Assembly (NCBI GenBank): GCA_021732445.1 | Contig: JAKFUZ010000011.1 | Location: 1-64,000 of the forward strand | Origin: Sphingomonas sp. | GTDB taxonomy: Bacteria; Pseudomonadota; Alphaproteobacteria; Sphingomonadales; Sphingomonadaceae | Reading direction: 5' to 3' | DNA length: 64,000 nt | In this document: positions 1-8,231 of the stretch, one piece after another | Layout of the letters: each line of letters starts with the position of its first letter | Numbering within the stretch: position 1 is the first letter of the stretch | Program-made: the position numbers and the translations under genes | Notes under the pieces: generated by a model | The model's database searches: none | Told to the model about the DNA's origin: nothing | The model's input: the letters and a program-made list of their open reading frames with translations, nothing else

Positions 1-371
1 CCTTCGCTTCCGTTTAACCGGAGCGGAGGAAGCGCCGAGCGCCGCAGAGGTGCAAGCAAGATCAGCAACGGACGCAGGCGGCGCACCCTTCGTGCGCGCC
101 GCCAAGTCCTCGCCAAATACAGCGGCAGTCACCTTCTTCACTCTGGTAACGGTCCGAAGTTCGCACCTTGCTCGCCGCTTCTGTGGATGCGCGACTACGA
201 ACCTCGGGTGAAAACTTGTTCGTTGTTTTGCTCATATCGGCTCCGCTTTCTCAGGCATTGGAGCCTCCGACAATCCCTTGGCGGTTCGAAGAAGTCTGTG
301 GTGTGGGTCGCGACGGTAGACAATATGGCCTATGCTGGCCCCAGCTCTCTGACGAAGGCAAGGATGCGCTG

Positions 372-1103
372 ATGACGATGACATTGCATATCTTCAAGGC
401 TGCGTGGGGCGGAATGCAGCCCAGCAATCTTTGCCTCAAGGTCGATGTTTGGCTGCAATTGGCCGGGCTGGAGTTTGAGCGCGTCGCGAGCAACCTTGCG
501 TCGCGTGCGCCCCGCCGACGGGTTCCCTTTGTCAGATTAGACGACGGCAGCTGGATCGACGATAGTGAGGTGATCATCGCTACGCTGAGCGCGCGTCACG
601 GGATCGATGTTGATGTCGGGCTGAGCGATGCCGAGCGCGGCCTGAGCCGCGCGGTGCAGCAGATGATCGACGAACATATGTTCTTCATGCTGATCGACAG
701 CCGATGGAACGACGATGCGGTGTGGCCCCATGTTCGCGACAATTTTCTGGGGCCGTGGCCCTGGCCGCTGCGCCTGCTGGTGGGGATGATCTTTCGTCGG
801 GGGGTGCGCAGGCGCATTCGCCTGCAGGGCTATGGGCGCTATACGGTTGCTGAACGTCAGCAAAAGGCAGAGGCCAATCTGCTCGCGCTCGATCAGATAT
901 TGGGCGACAAGCCCTTCATGCTGGGCGATGTCCCGCGCAGCATCGACGCGGCGGCCTATGGTATGCTGGCCTCCATCCATTTTGCCAATCTGGAGACGTC
1001 ACTCGCGGCGATATTGCGGCGCTTTCCCAGGCTAGTTGCGCACACGCAGCGGATGGAGGCCCGTTTTGGCCGCGGCATCGCCGTGCCCAAGGGGAAGGCT
1101 TAG
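372..1103 (+). CDS. Glutathione S-transferase family protein (metaxin/Fax-like)
   Basis: A 243-residue GST-fold protein of the kind related to metaxin and the failed-axon-connections family. The N-terminal thioredoxin-like half has the segment LCLKVDVWLQLAGLEFE and the proline-containing VPFVRLDDG strand. The C-terminal half is helical (residues about 95-235) with the family pattern of the metaxin GST C domain. I chose ATG 372 because AAGGA lies about 9 nt upstream and the sequence before it has no GST similarity, although the frame stays open back to 168. Its substrate cannot be told from the sequence. It stands alone, with coding-poor DNA on both sides. Confidence 0.8.
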   Translation: MTMTLHIFKAAWGGMQPSNLCLKVDVWLQLAGLEFERVASNLASRAPRRRVPFVRLDDGSWIDDSEVIIATLSARHGIDVDVGLSDAERGLSRAVQQMIDEHMFFMLIDSRWNDDAVWPHVRDNFLGPWPWPLRLLVGMIFRRGVRRRIRLQGYGRYTVAERQQKAEANLLALDQILGDKPFMLGDVPRSIDAAAYGMLASIHFANLETSLAAILRRFPRLVAHTQRMEARFGRGIAVPKGKA

Positions 1104-1511
1104 TATCTTTCTCATTTAAAATGAGGCATAAATTCGTACCTCATCTCCGAACACTTGCCGATTTCTGCCAATTCCCCCGCCGCCGATGCAGGTGACGATT
1201 ACTTTGGCGGCAGCCCCAAAGGCCAAGCGATCTCAAGCGGCGGACGACGGTTATGACAGCATGATCACCGCAGCGCACATGCACGCTCTGCGCCGCGCAG
1301 AACGCCAGAGGGTTACGGCTGGCCTTCCAGTCGGTGACGGCACTTCAAACATGCGGCTGACGCTTGCAACGCTTTGGGCTTGCCGGCGGAGATTTGCGCA
1401 AGATCGTGCAGATCAAAGCGTCGCGCATCGATAGCTATTGTTGCAGTTACGGCGCCAAAGAATGTATGCAGTGTTAAATAATTGAAGCGAATCTGGGCTG
1501 AGGAGCGAAAT
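1104..1511. other. Intergenic region with a 15-bp palindrome
   Basis: About 400 bases without a convincing gene. A short open frame near 1186-1434 has no recognisable protein features and no good ribosome-binding site. The notable element is the palindrome CTCATTTAAAATGAG at 1111-1125, just after the GST stop codon. It could be an operator or a weak terminator stem. Confidence 0.6.
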
Positions 1512-1949
1512 ATGGACAATCTGGCAATCGTACGCCGATTTACCACCGAATTTCTTGGCCGTGCCGATCTGGCGGCTGCAGATGCGACCATGCACCACGA
1601 TATTCGAGGGTTTACCGGGCTGAAACCATCAGGGCCGATTGAAGGTATCGAGGAATATAAGGCGACGCTGACCGGCTTTGCCGACGCCTTTCCGGCGGAA
1701 TCACCGGTCGAGATCATCGACCAGTTCGAATCCGCTGATGGCACGCGCGTGGTAACGCGCTTTCATTCGCGCCAATGCCACGCCAAGGACTATTACGGAG
1801 TCGCCGCGACCAACCGGATCATCCTGTTCGACGAAACCCATGTCGCGCGGCTTAAGGACGGCAAGATCATCGAGAATATCGTTTCGGCCACCAATCTTGA
1901 GTTCGAGATGCTGATGGCCCCCGTGCTGTCGCCGATGATCCTTGGATAG
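1512..1949 (+). CDS. SnoaL-like / NTF2-fold protein
   Basis: A 145-residue protein of the SnoaL-like polyketide cyclase/ester cyclase type (NTF2 fold). It begins with the usual helix (NLAIVRRFTTEFL), followed by HHDIRGFTG, a GIEEYKATLTGF helix and strands ending in the characteristic HVARLKDGKIIEN turn. ATG 1512 is preceded by AGGAG at 1501-1505; a longer frame from TTG 1482 lacks such a site. SnoaL-like proteins act on small organic molecules but the family is too broad to name a substrate. The SDR gene follows after 12 nt, so the two probably form an operon. Confidence 0.8.
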   Translation: MDNLAIVRRFTTEFLGRADLAAADATMHHDIRGFTGLKPSGPIEGIEEYKATLTGFADAFPAESPVEIIDQFESADGTRVVTRFHSRQCHAKDYYGVAATNRIILFDETHVARLKDGKIIENIVSATNLEFEMLMAPVLSPMILG

Positions 1950-1961
1950 GCGGGTCGCAAT

Positions 1962-2639
1962 ATGACACAATCAAAAGGGCCAGCGATCATCATCGGCTAT
2001 GGGCCGGGCGTAAGCGGTGCCGTCGCCGAGGCCTTCGCAAAAGAAGGTTATCCGCTGGCGCTGATTGCGCGTGACACCGCCAAGCTGGATGCGGCGGTGA
2101 CGGCGTTTCACGCGAGCGGCATCGCGGCGCGCGGTTTTGCTGCCGATGCCGGTCATGCGACCGCGCTGACCACGGCACTCGATGCCGCGCGCGATGCGTT
2201 CGGAGATGCCGAGGTTTTGGTCTATAACGCGGCACTGTGGCGCCCGGGCCCGGTGCTGGCGACGACACCCGAAAGCTTTGATGCGGATTTCCAGCTGTGT
2301 GTGACCGGCGCGCTGGTCGCCGCGCGGGCGCTCGCCCCGGCGATGATTGCAGCAGGGCGCGGGACTTTGCTGTTCACCGGCGGCGGCCTTGCGCTTTACC
2401 CCTCCCCTCAGGCACCCTCGCTGTCGGTGGGCAAAGCCGGCATCCGCGCATTGGCGCTGATGCTGGCCGCAGAGCTGGCACCCAGTGGCATCCGCGTTGG
2501 CACGGTCACGATCGCTGGTGAGGTTGCAGCTGGCACCGCTTTTGCGCCGGAGAAGATCGCCGACGCCTTCCTCGCGCTGCACCGTTCGCCGCCTGACCCT
2601 GCGACAGCAGAGGTCGTTTTCCGCGGTTCAGGGTCTTGA
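1962..2639 (+). CDS. SDR family protein with non-canonical active site
   Basis: A 225-residue Rossmann-fold short-chain dehydrogenase/reductase relative. The nucleotide-binding motif IIIGYGPGVSGAVAEAF is at the N-terminus (residues about 9-25) and a variant NNAG motif appears as YNAAL. The catalytic YxxxK is not standard: in the matching position LSVGK keeps the lysine but has leucine for tyrosine. The protein may therefore bind the cofactor without classical SDR chemistry, or use another acid. It follows the SnoaL-like gene by 12 nt and is probably co-transcribed with it. The reaction is unknown. Confidence 0.8.
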   Translation: MTQSKGPAIIIGYGPGVSGAVAEAFAKEGYPLALIARDTAKLDAAVTAFHASGIAARGFAADAGHATALTTALDAARDAFGDAEVLVYNAALWRPGPVLATTPESFDADFQLCVTGALVAARALAPAMIAAGRGTLLFTGGGLALYPSPQAPSLSVGKAGIRALALMLAAELAPSGIRVGTVTIAGEVAAGTAFAPEKIADAFLALHRSPPDPATAEVVFRGSGS

Positions 2640-3010
2640 TCAAGAGCTTTGCGACTCGCCAATCGAGGCGTACGCTGTTGCAGGTTTCGGTCGTTTATCG
2701 CGGAATGCACCTTGAGTTTTGGATCCCATCGAGGCGCGATCTCGGGGTCGATTGCCGCGATCCACACCTCGCTGGCGCAGAAGCGCGAGGTCACACTGCT
2801 GCCATGACGTCCTCGGAACCCTTGTCGATGGACCGTCGAGATTTGGCTGGAGAATCCAATTGACCCCGAAACACCTTTATGCTGAACTGTTGTTCAGCTT
2901 TCGGCTCCGCCATGGTGTTCAGCGAGTCCTACAAATCACGTGCCTGTCCATCGTGTTCCAGCCAGCCGATTCCGACCATATTCGAGACAATTGATACGAG
3001 GAAAGCTTGC
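2640..3010. other. Intergenic region upstream of the first P460 gene, with GTTCAGC repeats
   Basis: No convincing gene. A perfect inverted repeat, GCTGAAC-tgtt-GTTCAGC, lies at 2881-2898, and a third copy of GTTCAGC occurs at 2917-2923. They sit about 90-130 nt before the first cytochrome P460-type gene. The arrangement fits a regulator-binding site, but no regulator can be assigned. Confidence 0.5.
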
Positions 3011-3589
3011 ATGCGTAAGATCAAACCGCTCGCCTTTACCGCACTGCTGCTTGCGGTTGCCGGATGCGACAAGCCAGCCGCAACCACCGCCACCGGCCCG
3101 GTCGAGAAAGTGGCTGTCGACAGCGGCGCTGACGCTTCGGGCACCTTGCGGGTGCCGACCAATTATCGCGATACCTATCAGTATCTCGGAACCTGGGCTG
3201 TGGCAGACGACAAGGCAGCTGGATCGAAGGAGATGCACATCGTCTATGCCTCGCCCGGTGCCGCAGCCGGGCATCGCGCCAACGGCAAATTCGCGGACGG
3301 CACGACGCTGGTGAAAGAAGTATTCGAGGCGACGACAGGACCAATGACGACGGGCACGGTCAGCCATACCAAAACGCTGAAAGGCTGGTTCGTCATGGTC
3401 AAGGACAGCAAGAACAGCCATCCCGACAACAAATTGTGGGGCGAAGGCTGGGGCTGGGCATGGTTTGACCAGGGCGCGCCGACCAAGACAACATCGACCG
3501 ATTACAAGGTAGATTGTCTGACCTGCCACGAGCCGGCCAAAGCCACCGACTGGACTTATGTCGATGGCTATCCGGTGCTGGAGAAATAA
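3011..3589 (+). CDS. Cytochrome P460-type haem lipoprotein, copy A
   Basis: A 192-residue secreted lipoprotein of the cytochrome P460 family. The signal peptide ends in the lipobox LAVAGC, so a diacylated cysteine should anchor it to a membrane, facing the periplasm. A single c-type haem motif, CLTCH, lies near the C-terminus, after the family's WGEGWGWAWFDQ segment. Characterised P460 enzymes oxidise hydroxylamine or nitric oxide; that activity here is inference. ATG 3011 has GAGGAAA about 7 nt upstream. From base 3113 to the stop it matches the gene at 7557-8147 without any gap, 150 of 158 residues being identical, while the N-termini differ. Confidence 0.85.
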   Translation: MRKIKPLAFTALLLAVAGCDKPAATTATGPVEKVAVDSGADASGTLRVPTNYRDTYQYLGTWAVADDKAAGSKEMHIVYASPGAAAGHRANGKFADGTTLVKEVFEATTGPMTTGTVSHTKTLKGWFVMVKDSKNSHPDNKLWGEGWGWAWFDQGAPTKTTSTDYKVDCLTCHEPAKATDWTYVDGYPVLEK

Positions 3590-3595
3590 AGGGGA

Positions 3596-3619
3596 GCGGC
3601 ACCCCTGTTGGAGTGCCGC
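3596..3619 (+). terminator. Hairpin after P460 copy A
   Basis: GCGGCAC at 3596-3602 pairs with GTGCCGC at 3613-3619, with two more GC pairs inside, 6 nt after the stop codon. There is no T-tract, so it may be a weak terminator or an mRNA-stabilising stem. Confidence 0.5.
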
Positions 3620-3804
3620 ACACCGCCTCGCCTTGCGCCGAGCGGGCTCGTTTTCATCGGCTGGTCGCTGTTGGCTGATGCTGCAAAAGCCAGAACGGAG
3701 AGGCATTGAGCTCTGTAAGGAAATTTCACCTGCCGACTGAATCACGGCGCTGAGGGCGTTGGTCCATAACCCAGATCGTGGAGCCACACGCCAGACGTGC
3801 CGTA

Positions 3805-3834
3805 CCCTGCATGCCGCGACCGGGACATGCAGGG
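3805..3834. terminator. Perfect 9-bp inverted repeat between convergent genes
   Basis: CCCTGCATG at 3805-3813 is repeated in inverse orientation at 3826-3834 with a 12-nt spacer. It lies between the plus-strand P460 gene and the end of the minus-strand pair at 3877-4863. Location and symmetry fit a bidirectional terminator, though no T-tract is present. Apart from this and the hairpin at 3596, the 3590-3876 gap shows nothing. Confidence 0.45.
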
Positions 3835-3876
3835 TGGCATTGTTGATAACAACAGTCGTGTCCTTGTTAGACGTGC

Positions 3877-4248
3877 TCAGGCAGCGGCGCTCTGCCGGAT
3901 TGATGGGTCGGCACGCGCGGTAAAGGCAACCACCGCGAGCACGCCAGCCGCCATCACCGGATAATAGATTGATGCGAGGAAGCCGAAGCCGAGGACGAAC
4001 GGCGCAACAATGAACGCCACCCCAGCCGCGAGATCGAGCAACAGGTGGAGGTCAAAAGACACCAGCTTGATTATACCGAACGCATAATCGGTGAGCAGGC
4101 TGTAGAGGATCAGGCCGGAACCGCCCGCGACGGACAGCCAGAGCTCAATGCCCTGAAGACCGAGCAGGAAGGGCAACACGATCAGCGCACCAGCGGCGAT
4201 ATAGTCCAAAGCGCCATGCAGCTTCGGGGTAAGGAATTGCAGGTTCAT
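3877..4248 (-). CDS. Small SPW-type integral membrane protein
   Basis: A 123-residue hydrophobic protein with about four membrane helices: residues about 13-30, 35-55, 68-86 and 90-110. It resembles the SPW-repeat/DoxX-like small membrane proteins but carries no clear catalytic residue. The start at 4248 has AAAGGAA about 10 nt upstream; a longer frame back to 4308 is not supported. It lies 69 nt after the AhpD-like gene on the same strand, so the two are probably one operon. Function unknown. Confidence 0.75.
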   Translation of the reverse strand: MNLQFLTPKLHGALDYIAAGALIVLPFLLGLQGIELWLSVAGGSGLILYSLLTDYAFGIIKLVSFDLHLLLDLAAGVAFIVAPFVLGFGFLASIYYPVMAAGVLAVVAFTARADPSIRQSAAA

Positions 4249-4317
4249 GGGTCGTGTTCCTTTCAAATCAGGTTGGGGCGCGGGCCGATGCGTTGCACCG
4301 GCCCGCAAGCAATACGA

Positions 4318-4863
4318 TCAGGCCGCAATCGCCACATCGACGACCGGGAAGTCGATCTTGGTCTGGGCGACGTTGTTCATGAAGTTGGTCAGCACATTGT
4401 GCGCAACATTGCCGACGATTTCGACAATGCGGGCATCGTCAAGACCGGCGAGACGGGCTTCAGACAGATCGGCGTCGCTGACCTGACCGCGCGTTTCGAC
4501 GATACGCAGCGCAAGCGTCGCAATGGCGTTGTCGATCGCGCTTTCGCCCTTGCCCTGACGGGCAGCGCGGATGGCAGCGGGCGACAGGCCGGCACCCTTG
4601 CCGAGCAGCGTGTGTGCCGACAGGCAATAGTGGCAGCTGTTATACTGGGCGACAGCGAGCGAAACGATTTCGCGCTGTGCGGCGGTCAGAACGCCCTTGG
4701 TCAGCGCATCGGCGAAAGCGAGGTTGCCGTTCAGCACGGCGGGGGCCTGAGCGAAGGTTGCAAACAGATTGGGGACCATGCCAATCTTCGCCTTGACAGC
4801 GCCGAGGGTTGCCTGGACGCCAGTGTCAGCGGTGGCGAGTTCTACGGGGTTGATACGGGGCAT
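4318..4863 (-). CDS. Carboxymuconolactone decarboxylase / AhpD-like peroxidase-related protein
   Basis: A 181-residue protein of the carboxymuconolactone decarboxylase-like superfamily (AhpD fold). The family redox motif is visible as SCHYCLSAH, giving CxxC followed by histidine, inside an all-helical sequence (residues about 80-95). Such proteins often act as alkylhydroperoxidases, so a role against peroxides is likely but not proven. It is the first gene of a two-gene minus-strand operon. An AraC-type regulator starts 95 nt away on the opposite strand and is the obvious candidate regulator. Confidence 0.85.
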   Translation of the reverse strand: MPRINPVELATADTGVQATLGAVKAKIGMVPNLFATFAQAPAVLNGNLAFADALTKGVLTAAQREIVSLAVAQYNSCHYCLSAHTLLGKGAGLSPAAIRAARQGKGESAIDNAIATLALRIVETRGQVSDADLSEARLAGLDDARIVEIVGNVAHNVLTNFMNNVAQTKIDFPVVDVAIAA

Positions 4864-4958
4864 TTGAATTTCCTTTCATGATCGGTGCGGGGTTGCACAA
4901 CAGCTATATGGGCTGCTATCGATACAGATAGGTTCCAACTTCATTGCAGATCGTTCAA

Positions 4959-5795
4959 ATGGATAATCTTGCCGCCCTCTTTGCGCACACCGCCCCGAGT
5001 GCGCGGGCGTTCTTCGCTGGCAATTTGTGCAACGCGGCGCAGTTTACCGAATGTGGCTATCTTCACCTTCTCAGAAAAGGGGAATTGACGTTGAGCCGAA
5101 CCGGCGCGGCGGACATTACGATCAGCGAACCAACGCTGCTTTTCTTCCCGCGCGGGCGGGCGCACAGCTTGACCGCGCCCCCAGAAGAAGGGGCTGATCT
5201 TGTTTGTGCCAAGGTCGATCTGGGCGGCGATGTCGGCAACCCGATTGGCGAAGGACTGCCCGAACTCATCCTGCTGCCGCTTGCTGAACATTTGGCGCTG
5301 GCGCCGATCTGCGATCTGCTGGTTGCCGAAGGGTTTGGAGAAAGCGATGGGCGGCAGCCCGCCATCGATCATCTGTTCGACTATCTTTTGATCCTGATCG
5401 TGCGGCATGTTGTGGCGAGTGGCCTGGTGAATGATGGCGTCCTGGGTGGCCTTGCCGACCCGCGGCTGGCCAAGGCGTTGACAGCGATGCACGAACAGCC
5501 CCGGCGGTCATGGTCGCTCGATGATCTTGCCGAGGTGGCCGGTATGTCACGCACCCGCTTTGCCACGCATTTTCGCGCGCGCGTCGGGAGGACGCCGATG
5601 GACTATCTGACCCGCTGGCGAATGACGCTGGCGCGCGAACTTCTCGCCAAAGGCAAGCCGGTCAAGATCGTGGCCGGACGCGTCGGATATGACAGCGCGG
5701 CCGCCTTTTCGCGGGTGTTTGCCAGGGTCACCGGCGAGGCACCGCGTCAAGTGGCGCACGCATCGAGGAAGCGCGATCAGCCCGACAATATCTGA
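4959..5795 (+). CDS. AraC family regulator with N-terminal cupin domain
   Basis: A 278-residue transcription factor. Residues about 1-170 form a cupin-type sensor domain of the kind found in cupin_6/AraC proteins. Residues about 180-275 hold two helix-turn-helix motifs (WSLDDLAEVAGMSRTRF and VKIVAGRVGYDSAAAFSRVF), followed by the usual C-terminal signature. ATG 4959 is used; TTG 4944 in the same frame is possible. It is divergent from the AhpD-like gene, with 95 nt between start codons, a common layout for local control. The inducer is unknown. Confidence 0.85.
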   Translation: MDNLAALFAHTAPSARAFFAGNLCNAAQFTECGYLHLLRKGELTLSRTGAADITISEPTLLFFPRGRAHSLTAPPEEGADLVCAKVDLGGDVGNPIGEGLPELILLPLAEHLALAPICDLLVAEGFGESDGRQPAIDHLFDYLLILIVRHVVASGLVNDGVLGGLADPRLAKALTAMHEQPRRSWSLDDLAEVAGMSRTRFATHFRARVGRTPMDYLTRWRMTLARELLAKGKPVKIVAGRVGYDSAAAFSRVFARVTGEAPRQVAHASRKRDQPDNI

Positions 5796-6930
5796 GCCGT
5801 CACCAACGCGAGACCGGCTGGGCAAGGCTGGCGTGGCGGCATGGCCGCATGCTGCGCAATGATGCACGCTGCCGCACCCAAAGCCAACATCGCGCGCCAG
5901 CCAGACCTGTACGACGGCTGCCCCCCTTCCACGCCTGTGCTTGTACTGCGGAAATAGGCTGCAATGGCGGATAGGACGATGGTGAAAATCGCAATCATGA
6001 CATGGGGCGCTCGCTTGGGACAGACGCGCCCTATGGCCGCGAATGGCGCACCGCTTGACCCGGAAATCTTGCCGTGCGTTCCAAATGGTGCGCCTCGCGG
6101 CAGCGCATTTCAGGCAGCCTGTCTGTCCTTTGCGCGAGGACCGTTGGCGGGTCAGGGCGCCGGTGGCTATGCGATCAATTGGCAGCCATGCAGATCTTGA
6201 CGATCAGCCGAGGCGTTGGCCCCAAATGTTCGCCACGGCCAATATGGCGCAATATCGTTCGGTCAATAGCAGCATTGCGCGCGCGGACTCTGTCACAAGC
6301 GGTTAGTTTGCCTGCAATCCAAACGCCTTTGGACAACTTGACTGCGCACCAACCAGCTAACCGGAGGGAGGCGGCCATCAAGACTCAAATCTCGCTCCCG
6401 GCTGATGGGCCTCGGGTGCATGATGACCGTTGCGCCTTCCGCGAATGCCATCCAGCCTTCGCGACGGCCGGCGTGTGCGCAAGGTTGCGTAACCCGCACC
6501 CTCATCTGATTGCAGGGCCTCAAGTCCGGATACGCGCTGTCTGTTCAAGCTCTCGTTCCTGCTGTTTTGGAGCTTTGGCCAAGCTTCGCAGCCACCAGGA
6601 ACCGGGCGTCGGTCGCCTTCCCCACCACCGCCGACGCCCGCATTTTTCCTTTCAGCGCAACGCCTCGCACCGCAAGGGGCGACGCTGCAGGCAGTCAGGA
6701 CTACGTGATCTCTCACTCAGGACCATGTCGGCTTTCGACCGGCGTCTGGACGTCGGCGCGTCTCGACCGGTGGATGCAATACCGAGCCAAATTCGCGCCC
6801 GGCACGAGGATGTATCTTGCAGCCTCCGATGCCGGGCAGCGAGCAAAGCTTGTCGCGTAGCTTCAGTGCGTTTTGGCGCCCGTCACAAAACGCTGAAACC
6901 GAGATCATAACAGTTGGTAAAGAGGAAATC
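5796..6930. other. 1.1-kb coding-poor region
   Basis: No coherent gene is visible on either strand. Open frames are short, overlap each other and look like noise. The only one with any structure is a possible 73-residue minus-strand frame at 5777-5998 with a hydrophobic N-terminus; it overlaps the AraC gene end and lacks other support. The stretch may hold decayed genes. A hairpin at 6862-6897 is listed separately. Confidence 0.5.
6862..6897 (+). promoter_or_regulatory. Inverted repeat before the second P460 gene
   Basis: GCGTTTTG (6868-6875) pairs with CAAAACGC (6886-6893) across a 10-nt loop, and the outer TTCA (6862-6865) pairs with TGAA (6894-6897) with a two-base bulge. It ends 33 nt before the ATG of the P460 gene at 6931, so an operator or a leader hairpin is plausible. 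Confidence 0.45.
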
Positions 6931-7554
6931 ATGATGACCAAAACTAGCTTCGCCGCATTTTCTTTGGGATGTTCTCTGCTTGTTCTTGCAGGCTGCAGCA
7001 AGTCAGAAGCAACAAAGGCTGGTCCGGTCGATGAAACTGCCGTGGCCAGCCCTGCCGTCGAGCGATACATGCCGGAATACACCGCCGCGGGCGAACTTGT
7101 GTTGCCCAAGAAGTTCGAACGGTGGGTCTATATGGGCTCCCCGTTGACACCGCATGGGTTGAACAATGGCAAGGCCAATTTCCCCGAGTTCCACAACGTC
7201 TATATCCAGCCATGGGCCTATGACGAATACAAGAAGACCGGTGTCTTCCCGGAAGGGACAATCCTGTTCAAGGAGCTTCAGCTGACCATCAAAGGAACAT
7301 ATCCGGACGGGTCGCGCGACGAGGCATCAGGGCGCGGATATTTCCCCGGCAAGCTCAATGGCGCGGATGTTTCGGTCAAGGACAGCAAGCGTTATGCGGA
7401 CACTCAAAACTGGGGATATTATAACTTCAATCATGGCGAGCCGAAATTTGAGACTGCCAAATTGAGGCCGATCGGTGAGTGCGCGCAATGTCATATCGAT
7501 GGTGCCAAGAAAGATATGGTGTGGACGCAGTTCTATCCGCGGCTGGATCAATAG
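6931..7554 (+). CDS. Cytochrome P460-type haem lipoprotein, divergent member
   Basis: A 207-residue lipoprotein of the cytochrome P460 family. The signal peptide ends in LVLAGC and the single haem-binding motif CAQCH lies near the C-terminus. The middle contains family-like segments such as PEFHNVYIQPWAYDEYKK and FPEGTILFKEL. ATG 6931 is preceded by AGAGGAAA. It is clearly more distant from the two near-identical copies at 3011 and 7557 than they are from each other. The second P460 gene begins 2 nt after its stop codon, so the pair is an operon. Oxidation of hydroxylamine or NO is the family activity; the role here is inferred. Confidence 0.82.
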   Translation: MMTKTSFAAFSLGCSLLVLAGCSKSEATKAGPVDETAVASPAVERYMPEYTAAGELVLPKKFERWVYMGSPLTPHGLNNGKANFPEFHNVYIQPWAYDEYKKTGVFPEGTILFKELQLTIKGTYPDGSRDEASGRGYFPGKLNGADVSVKDSKRYADTQNWGYYNFNHGEPKFETAKLRPIGECAQCHIDGAKKDMVWTQFYPRLDQ

Positions 7555-7556
7555 AG

Positions 7557-8147
7557 ATGCTGCCCCGTGGTGCCACAGTTGTCGGGTTGCGAGCGTTATC
7601 GTTGGCCGGTGCCCTGATCGTGACGGCCTGTGCGCCGCAACCGAAATCAAGTGCCGTTGTTGACAGCGTTGCTGTCGACAGTGGCGCTGACGCCTCGGGC
7701 ACCCTGCGGGTACCGGCCAATTATCGTGATACCTATCAGTATCTCGGCACTTGGGCCGTGGCGGACGACAAGGCAGCAGGATCGAAGGAGATGCACATCG
7801 TCTATGCGTCACCCGGTGCCGCAGCCGGGCATCGCGCCACTGGCAAGTTCCCGGACGGCGCGACGCTGGTAAAAGAGGTTTTCGAGGCGACGACAGGGCC
7901 TATGACAACGGGCACGGTCAGCCATACGAAAACGCTGAAAGGCTGGTTCGTGATGGTCAAGGACAGCAAGAACAGCCATCCCGACAACAAATTGTGGGGC
8001 GAAGGCTGGGGCTGGGCGTGGTTTGACCAGGGCGCACCGACCAAGACAACATCGACCGATTACAAGACCGACTGTCTGACGTGCCATGTGCCGGCCAAAG
8101 CCACCGACTGGACCTATGTAGAAGGCTATCCGGTTCTGAAAAAATAA
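7557..8147 (+). CDS. Cytochrome P460-type haem lipoprotein, copy B
   Basis: A 196-residue lipoprotein with signal peptide, lipobox VTAC and a single CLTCH haem motif. From base 7671 to the stop it matches copy A (3113-3589) with no gap over 477 nt and eight residue differences. The signal peptide and the first residues of the mature protein are unrelated, so only the haem-protein body was duplicated or converted. ATG 7557 starts 2 nt after the upstream P460 stop codon, showing tight coupling. Function as for the other P460 proteins is inference. Confidence 0.85.
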   Translation: MLPRGATVVGLRALSLAGALIVTACAPQPKSSAVVDSVAVDSGADASGTLRVPANYRDTYQYLGTWAVADDKAAGSKEMHIVYASPGAAAGHRATGKFPDGATLVKEVFEATTGPMTTGTVSHTKTLKGWFVMVKDSKNSHPDNKLWGEGWGWAWFDQGAPTKTTSTDYKTDCLTCHVPAKATDWTYVEGYPVLKK

Positions 8148-8231
8148 GGCTGAACCCGTGATAGGCTTTAACCTGGCATCGGCATTGAAACGGGCGCCAT
8201 GACGCGCGGAAAACTATTGGAGACATTGGTT

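Noticed and set aside
1-371. Possible gene end at the left border
   Set aside because: Frames here are short and overlapping, and nothing resembles a known protein; the GST frame upstream of 372 is not supported.
1186-1434. 82-residue open frame between the GST and SnoaL-like genes
   Set aside because: No ribosome-binding site, no recognisable features, and composition unlike the neighbouring genes.
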